A DNA stretch of 19,321 bases from JANRIC01 sp033765345. GTDB taxonomy: Bacteria; Bacteroidota; Bacteroidia; Cytophagales; Microscillaceae. The notes under the pieces are model-generated. The model was given only the letters and a program-made list of their open reading frames with translations, did not search any database and was not told where the DNA came from. Both the position numbers and the translations under genes were made by a program. The stretch spans positions 1 to 19,321 of the forward strand of contig JANRIC010000083.1 in assembly GCA_033765345.1 (NCBI GenBank). Direction: 5' to 3'. Every line of letters starts with the position of its first letter. The stretch's first letter is position 1. Shown piece by piece: positions 15,956 through 19,321 of this stretch.

Positions 15956-15997
15956 GACGATGGTCAATGGACGATAGACGATGGTCAATGGACGATA
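15956..15997. repeat. Two perfect tandem copies of a 21-bp unit
   Basis: The unit GACGATGGTCAATGGACGAT plus a final A occurs at 15956-15976 and again, identically, at 15977-15997. Because 21 is a multiple of three, it could also be read as a heptapeptide repeat, but the only frames through it are short. It lies upstream of the PAP2 gene's start, in gene-poor DNA. Confidence 0.85.
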
Positions 15998-16105
15998 GAA
16001 ATATTCTGGGGGCTTCGGAGATTTATAATGACTTAAAACAATTTTTTAGTAAGACTCGCACAGATACAAATACAACAGATGAAACTACACCTAATCCATA
16101 ACAAA

Positions 16106-16335
16106 CAAATAATATTTGGCTAAATAGTATCAAAAAACGTGTCACGATACGTCTTATAAGGTATAGCGACACGTCTGAGACGTATAATTATACCTCTTAA
16201 GATGTATCGAGACACGTCTTAAGAGGTATAATTATACGTCTAATAAGGTATCCCGACACGTCGACTAAGGTATAATTACACGTCGGGAACGTGTCAGGAT
16301 ACGTTTTTTGATGAAAAATACCCGAATATTATTTG
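16106..16335. repeat. 230-bp nested palindromic element
   Basis: The outer arms 16106-16152 and 16289-16335 are imperfect inverted repeats of each other about one centre near 16220.5: CAAATAATATT (16106-16116) pairs with AATATTATTTG (16325-16335) and TCAAAAAACGT (16130-16140) with ACGTTTTTTGA (16301-16311). Inside, 16178-16201 and 16218-16241 are a perfect 24-bp inverted repeat. Each of these contains the 12-bp palindrome GTATAATTATAC, which recurs with one change at 16270-16281. The interior is built of roughly 43-44-bp units that each begin ACGTC and mostly end GAC (starting near 16171, 16214 and 16258). No gene is encoded. It could be a miniature inverted-repeat transposable element or a structured regulatory or replication element. 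Confidence 0.75.
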
Positions 16336-16411
16336 GTAGGATAGGTTTTGGAATAAAATAGTGAGTAAATGAAAGTATAGCTATCCTATATCAACTTACT
16401 CAGAATCCTAA

Positions 16412-16455
16412 AAACTTGCGTTTATCACTCGCTATATTGAAATAAACGCAAGTTT
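16412..16455. repeat. Perfect 14-bp inverted repeat (ATAAACGCAAGTTT family)
   Basis: AAACTTGCGTTTAT (16412-16425) and ATAAACGCAAGTTT (16442-16455) are exact reverse complements separated by 16 bases. The right-arm sequence recurs as a direct copy at 16709-16722 and in the hairpin at 16729-16751, so this motif brackets the ssb pseudogene fragment. It may be the edges of a decayed mobile segment. Confidence 0.7.
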
Positions 16456-16528
16456 AAGGTCATTAAAATTGAGTAATGGTTTTTGGCCAAATAAAAAGTC
16501 TTTTGGATCATTTGGATATTTGAAATGA

Positions 16529-16732
16529 AATGATTTACTTGACAAAAAATACATCGTAGATAAAAGGCTTAGCATTTATTTGGAAGGCGAAATCAAAACC
16601 CGGAATTATGAAGATAAAACCGGAGTGAAAAAATAGGTAACCAAAATCATTGCGGATAGTCTGATTATGCTCGATAAACCCAATGGCGGAGGTGCAGACA
16701 AAGCGGAAATAAACGCAAGTTTTAATAAATAA
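16529..16732 (+). pseudogene. ssb: Fragment of a single-stranded DNA-binding protein gene (ssb)
   Basis: The plus-strand frame from 16529 reads DKRLSIYLEGEIKTRNYEDK followed by TGVKK, an in-frame TAG at 16634-16636, then VTKIIADSLIMLDKPNGGG and a stop at 16730-16732. This is the diagnostic beta-hairpin region of bacterial SSB (the G-E-I-x-T-R-x-Y-E-D-K-x-G-x-K-x-Y-V-T-x-I-I-A-D pattern), and the stop replaces the conserved tyrosine of K-Y-V-T. The N-terminal half of the OB fold is absent: the frame is closed by a TGA at 16526-16528. The usual acidic DDLPF-type tail is also replaced by ADKAEINASFNK. It cannot make a working SSB. Lone SSB genes are common on plasmids, phages and conjugative elements, so this is probably debris of a former mobile element. 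Confidence 0.75.
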
Positions 16733-16751
16733 ACGCAAGGGTTGCGTTTAT
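16729..16751. repeat. Perfect 10-bp hairpin of the ATAAACGCAA motif
   Basis: ATAAACGCAA (16729-16738) pairs perfectly with TTGCGTTTAT (16742-16751) around a GGG loop. It overlaps the end of the ssb fragment and runs into the junction-like box at 16744-16764. It is a further copy of the motif seen at 16412-16455 and 16709-16722. Confidence 0.7.
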
Positions 16752-16764
16752 AGGGATGTTGTGC
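16744..16764 (+). repeat. Cassette-junction-like box upstream of a small gene
   Basis: GCGTTTATAGGGATGTTGTG followed by C closely matches the minus-strand box at 7902-7882 (shared GCGTTTATA, then GATGTTG). It ends 10 bases before the ATG of the 16775 gene, just as the other copy precedes a small gene. The GTTG core is reminiscent of the recombination core of attC sites. Confidence 0.45.
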
Positions 16765-16774
16765 ACCAATAGTA

Positions 16775-17170
16775 ATGACGACAAGATTTGAAGATATAGA
16801 CTTGAAAATTGAGAAACTGGTATTTCTTCTGAATGCTGAAGAAGGTAATCCAGGCATTTACGAGTTGACTTGGGAGCTGGGACGTTTCGACCTGACTATT
16901 GAAGACAAGTATAAAATTGCAAGACTTGTTTTGACAGAAATTCTACAAGAGGACTTGGTAGTACTCGAAAAATATAAGGACTTTAAATTGGAAGAGAAAA
17001 TCGCGACAATTGACAAAGGAGAAATTGACGAATTGCTCAACAACCCATTCTACTGGTATCCATGTAATGAAATACTATCAATAAGCTTGACACATAAAGG
17101 AAATGAATACTTAGATAAAGAAATGCCAAAGTATGCGGACAGGATTAATGCACGACTTAGTGGAAAGTAA
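16775..17170 (+). CDS. Small hypothetical protein, unrecognised
   Basis: This is a 131-residue, probably cytoplasmic protein with no signal peptide or membrane span. It is rich in charged, helix-forming segments (RFEDIDLKIEKLVFLLNAEE, FDLTIEDKYKIARLVLTEIL, KYKDFKLEEKIATIDKGEID) followed by a shorter region with YWYPCNEILSISLTHKGNEY. I do not recognise the family. The size, acidity and all-helical look would suit an immunity-like or regulatory protein, but nothing visible proves it. The ATG at 16775 is preceded by the junction-like box at 16744-16764, and the stop is followed after 10 bases by the GCTAAC that begins the structured repeat at 17181-17310. This is the arrangement of a gene cassette: a promoterless short gene with a recombination-site-like repeat immediately downstream. 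Confidence 0.7.
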   Translation: MTTRFEDIDLKIEKLVFLLNAEEGNPGIYELTWELGRFDLTIEDKYKIARLVLTEILQEDLVVLEKYKDFKLEEKIATIDKGEIDELLNNPFYWYPCNEILSISLTHKGNEYLDKEMPKYADRINARLSGK

Positions 17171-17180
17171 AACTACTGGT

Positions 17181-17310
17181 GCTAACAGGCGTTTGGCAAA
17201 AAAGCGGGTTCAGTGCTTAAATGAAGCTTTGTGCTTCGTATCAAGTTCAGTGCCGGCAGACAGTTTAGTGCCTCGAAATCCGCTTCTTCGCCAAGCCCCA
17301 GACCGTTGGC
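17181..17310 (+). repeat. Long imperfect inverted repeat, attC-like, copy A
   Basis: The 130-bp segment starts with GCTAAC (17181-17186) and ends with GTTGGC (17305-17310), complementary at five of six positions. The inner arms, about 17188-17207 (GGCGTTTGGCAAAAAAGCGG) and 17279-17298, are largely complementary, with extra bases on the right arm, and a five-pair hairpin GAAGC-TTTGT-GCTTC (17223-17237) lies between. Length, end boxes, imperfect pairing and position just after a small gene's stop all fit a long attC site like those of the Vibrio cholerae superintegron. The 7-base consensus boxes are not exact. Confidence 0.6.
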
Positions 17311-17424
17311 GGTTATTGGGCTGGCTCCGTGGACAGAGACTTATAAACCGACAAACTCGGTCGACAAAAACAAATGAGAGGAAATTCAATTCAGCTCGTG
17401 GACTAATCTCAACTCGGTTGCTAA

Positions 17425-17826
17425 ATGAGAACAGCACAGGACATTATAGCGGACATTAATCAATTTGAGCCACAAGATGGAAATTGGTTAAGACTTGACG
17501 CCCTACTAAATGAACTTTGGGAAACGGGGGACGAAGAGAATTATACAGATGACTTGTTAAAAGTCTTTGAAAGGTTTCCAGATGAAGCTGGCATACTCTG
17601 GAGCATCGTTCACGGAGTAGAGAGTTTCAGTGTTTACGAAACTGAACTTATCGACTCATTAAATCGACAGCCCTCAGAAATGGGACTACTAATGTTAAGA
17701 AGAATAAAGAACACAGGGACAAATACTGTTGGAGGAATTGAAATAAGGAAAATTGCTGACGATTTACTTTCCAAGGGACAGATAACTCCGACCCTGAGAC
17801 AGAACCTTATAAAAATTCGTGAATAG
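17425..17826 (+). CDS. Small hypothetical protein, possibly immunity-like
   Basis: This is a 133-residue acidic cytoplasmic protein without signal peptide or membrane span. It is predicted to be mostly helical, with DIIADINQFEPQDGNWLRLD, LLKVFERFPDEAGILWSIVH, GVESFSVYETELIDSLNRQP and MGLLMLRRIKNTG. The F-P-D-E-x-G-x-x-W-S-I-x-H-x-x-E pattern recalls immunity proteins of polymorphic toxin systems (the Imm30-like group), but that is from memory of the general pattern and is not secure; no cognate toxin gene is in view. The ATG follows 114 bases after the attC-like repeat at 17181-17310, a stretch with only a small ACCGA/TCGGT hairpin at 17347-17361. Downstream lie further inverted repeats at 17906-18122. 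Confidence 0.7.
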   Translation: MRTAQDIIADINQFEPQDGNWLRLDALLNELWETGDEENYTDDLLKVFERFPDEAGILWSIVHGVESFSVYETELIDSLNRQPSEMGLLMLRRIKNTGTNTVGGIEIRKIADDLLSKGQITPTLRQNLIKIRE

Positions 17827-17905
17827 CACTCTGGCTACAACAGTGTGCATCGCGACAGTAACGGTAGACTCGAAAACAAAAAGAAAACGACTCAAAAAAA
17901 ATGGA

Positions 17906-17999
17906 GTTGGGCTTCGTTGACAGTTGACAACCGGCCGACTTCAAAACAATCGACAGAAAATAATTTAGAATCGTGTGACAATAACGGACGAAGCCCAAC
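17906..17999. repeat. 12-bp perfect inverted repeat flanking 70 bases
   Basis: GTTGGGCTTCGT (17906-17917) and ACGAAGCCCAAC (17988-17999) are exact reverse complements. The 94-bp segment encodes nothing convincing and lies in the 341-base gap after the 17425 gene, immediately before the next GCTAAC-starting repeat. It may be an attC-like site of its own or the outer part of a compound one. Confidence 0.6.
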
Positions 18000-18003
18000 A
18001 ACC

Positions 18004-18122
18004 GCTAACAATATGCTTGTGGCAATGGCCGGGGATTGTGCGGCTATGAAGTCCGCATTTCTTTGGTTAGCTTCGTCTCGTGGGATAGGCCGCAGGTTTT
18101 AAGTCCTGCCACTGCACAAGCA
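18004..18122 (+). repeat. Long imperfect inverted repeat, attC-like, copy B
   Basis: The segment starts with GCTAACA like copy A. TGCTTGTG (18014-18021) pairs perfectly with CACAAGCA (18115-18122), continuing with the partly complementary GCAATGGC and GCCACTG. An inner hairpin TGCGG...CCGCA lies at 18039-18057. A terminal GTTGGC-type box is not evident on the right side (CCAACGTACC is seen instead). It separates two small unrelated genes, as copy A does. Its primary sequence differs from copy A, as attC sites of different cassettes do. Confidence 0.55.
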
Positions 18123-18167
18123 CCAACGTACCAAACTACCTACGACACAGACAATTAGACTAACAAC

Positions 18168-18644
18168 ATGTATTTTGAAGAACACATAGAAAGACTAAAA
18201 AGAGAATTTCCAAGCTCAGATTTTCGAGTTCCTTTTACAGAAGCCACAGAAGTATTGAAGAAAATTGAAAAAATATTTATTAAAGTAAAAGACATTCATA
18301 CCGACTTAAACAATACTGCACAGTATTGCAGTAACTGGACAGAAAATTTAAAAAACAAAACTGAATTAAAGAGCATAAACATTTTTCAAATCAAAGAATA
18401 TTTAGAAGGATTAGACCCAAATAAAAAATATTGGACAATTTTAGCCAGTAAAAGTAATCCCTCTACCAAGCATTATCTTTATGACACTAAAGTAAACTCG
18501 ATGATTGCTCTGTTAAACCTGAAGCTTGATGACTTTTTTATAGCTGATAAAAAGTATGAATGGCTAATTTATTTTCATATTGATAGAGAACAACAAAATA
18601 CAACAATCTATAAAAGTGGAAACAACAAAACACCATTTGAGTAA
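18168..18644 (+). CDS. Small hypothetical protein, DUF6756-like
   Basis: This is a 158-residue cytoplasmic protein. The first ~70 residues are helical and charged (EEHIERLKREFP, ATEVLKKIEKIFIKVKDIHT). The second part, KKYWTILASKSN, KHYLYDTKVNSMIALL and LDDFFIADKKYEWLIYFHID, has the W-x-L-x-x-S ... Y-x-x-x-K-x-x-W-L pattern that I associate with the DUF6756 family of small accessory-region proteins; that assignment is from memory and tentative. No enzyme motif is seen. It follows the attC-like repeat B by 45 bases and is convergent with the T9SS remnant at 18734. Lower GC than the polysaccharide cluster supports separate origin. Confidence 0.68.
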   Translation: MYFEEHIERLKREFPSSDFRVPFTEATEVLKKIEKIFIKVKDIHTDLNNTAQYCSNWTENLKNKTELKSINIFQIKEYLEGLDPNKKYWTILASKSNPSTKHYLYDTKVNSMIALLNLKLDDFFIADKKYEWLIYFHIDREQQNTTIYKSGNNKTPFE

Positions 18645-18733
18645 CTATCAGAAAAAACTCACACCCACATCATATCGGCAATTGAGGGCTGGGAGGTACG
18701 TATTCAACATTTGTAATTTGTATTACCCCTCAC

Positions 18734-19189
18734 TTAATTCCCTATATAAAGCTTTAACACTTGTTGGTCTTGTTCAAGAGATAGAAAATAGATGCCTGGT
18801 TTCAGGCTAGAAACATCAATCCTACTTCTAACGGAACCTTCCTGCACTTTTACACCTGATAGGTTGTAAATGCTATACGATCTGTTGCTTGTAAGCCCTT
18901 CTACGATCAGACTGCCAGATGTTGGAATCGAGTAGATGGATACCAACTCATTTTTTATATTGGTGGAAAGCACAAAATCTGTTACCAATACATTGAACTC
19001 GGTGAAAGTCGCACCTCTATTTGCATCTATCGCAGTGATAGCAATTGTGGAGCTACCCATTCCGGTTGGGTTGATCGTCAATCGTTCTTTTTCCAATTTA
19101 GTAGTAATGACACTATCACTCTCAGAAATGACGACATAAGTAAGGTCATCCCCTTCAGGGTCTAAGAAATATTCATTTAGCGTATGCCT
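18734..19189 (-). pseudogene. C-terminal remnant of a T9SS-secreted cadherin-like-domain protein
   Basis: The minus-strand frame reads NEYFLDPEGDDLTYVVISES and then ITAIDANRGATFTEFNVLV, the second half of a cadherin/Ig-like repeat (the F-x-D-P-E-G-D-x-L-T-Y signature and the closing A-x-D-x-x-G element). It ends with a type A T9SS sorting domain (SIYSIPTSGSLIVEGL, YSIYNLSGVKVQEG, LKPGIYFLSLEQ). Upstream the frame is closed by an in-frame TAG at 19190-19192, and no ATG occurs in frame; the TTG at 19094-19096 is just an internal leucine codon. The sequence 5' of the stop does not continue the domain. So this is the tail of a larger surface protein cut off by insertion or rearrangement. It lacks a signal peptide and cannot be exported as it stands. 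Confidence 0.75.
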
Positions 19190-19229
19190 CTAAGCAAGGC
19201 CATCCCTTAACTCCCTAAAACTGGTTTCA

Positions 19230-19292
19230 TTATTGCTTATGTTTGAAGTTTTTTGGCAAGAGTAGGTGCAGCTCTTGTATAGAAGTGTCCAT
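19230..19292 (-). mobile_element. Possible insertion-sequence remnant (transposase N-terminus)
   Basis: The minus-strand ATG at 19290-19292 opens a 20-residue frame beginning MDTSIQELHLLLP, which resembles the N-terminus of the small ISAon1-type transposase-associated protein (MDTSIQELLLLLLP-like), followed by an early stop. Between it and the truncated T9SS gene lies CATCCCTTAACTCCCTAAAA at 19201-19220, which might be part of an IS end. An IS remnant here would explain the loss of the upstream part of the T9SS gene. The match is short, so confidence is low. Confidence 0.3.
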
Positions 19293-19321
19293 GATATTGT
19301 CAAGTGTATGGATGAGCCATT

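Noticed and set aside
15956..15997. CRISPR-like array
   Set aside because: Only two adjacent copies occur, with no spacers and no cas genes.
16106..16335. tRNA or rRNA gene as an explanation for the strong folding
   Set aside because: No cloverleaf features, T-loop or conserved rRNA segments; the symmetry is that of DNA inverted repeats.
17133..17459. A 108-codon plus-strand frame across the attC-like repeat A
   Set aside because: It is read through the inverted repeat, overlaps the two real small genes in other frames and has composition biased by the repeat.
17845..18102. An 85-codon plus-strand frame between the 17425 and 18168 genes
   Set aside because: It covers the inverted repeats at 17906-18102, is low in complexity and has no recognisable protein features.

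Overview
The window looks like a chromosomal accessory region of a Bacteroidota bacterium, probably of the Cytophagales/Saprospirales kind. The evidence is a type IX secretion (T9SS) C-terminal sorting domain on the protein at 554-3505 and on the remnant at 18734-19189, a FISUMP-type protein at the left edge, lipobox and Crp-like proteins of Bacteroidetes style, and an absence of obvious Shine-Dalgarno sequences. No rRNA, tRNA, CRISPR array or integrase gene was seen.

Layout. (1) 1-3505, plus strand: the end of a FISUMP-domain protein, then a 983-residue secreted PKD/T9SS protein. (2) 3585-7902, minus strand, visibly AT-richer: unrelated small genes all in one orientation (DUF2200, a lipoprotein serine hydrolase of the class C beta-lactamase family, a Crp/Fnr-type regulator, an N-truncated secreted protein, a 5'-damaged DUF2199 gene, and a 30-codon gene stub). 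Two related 59-bp repeats lie between the genes. (3) 7983-8975, minus: a membrane sterol-desaturase/fatty-acid-hydroxylase protein. (4) 9311-14565, plus: a surface-polysaccharide cluster of four glycosyltransferases and a hexapeptide acyltransferase, meeting tail-to-tail a PAP2 lipid phosphatase (14572-15873, minus). (5) 15874-16774: gene-poor DNA with a 21-bp tandem duplication, a striking 230-bp nested palindrome, an ssb pseudogene fragment and repeats of an ATAAACGCAAG hairpin motif. (6) 16775-18644, plus: three small hypothetical genes separated by long imperfect inverted repeats that resemble integron attC sites. (7) 18734-19321, minus: the C-terminal remnant of a T9SS-secreted protein whose 5' side is interrupted, perhaps by an insertion-sequence remnant.

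How the parts relate. The polysaccharide genes form a coherent unit: sugar transfer by membrane-bound and soluble glycosyltransferases, acetylation by the hexapeptide protein, and possibly lipid-carrier or lipid A dephosphorylation by the PAP2 protein. The two flanking stretches (2 and 6) look like degenerate gene-cassette arrays: short unrelated same-strand genes, structured GCTAAC...GTTGGC-type repeats between them, a shared GCGTTTATA..GATGTTG box just upstream of the first gene of each array, and genes cut or fused at their ends. That interpretation is inference. It rests on repeats seen directly here, without an integrase in view.
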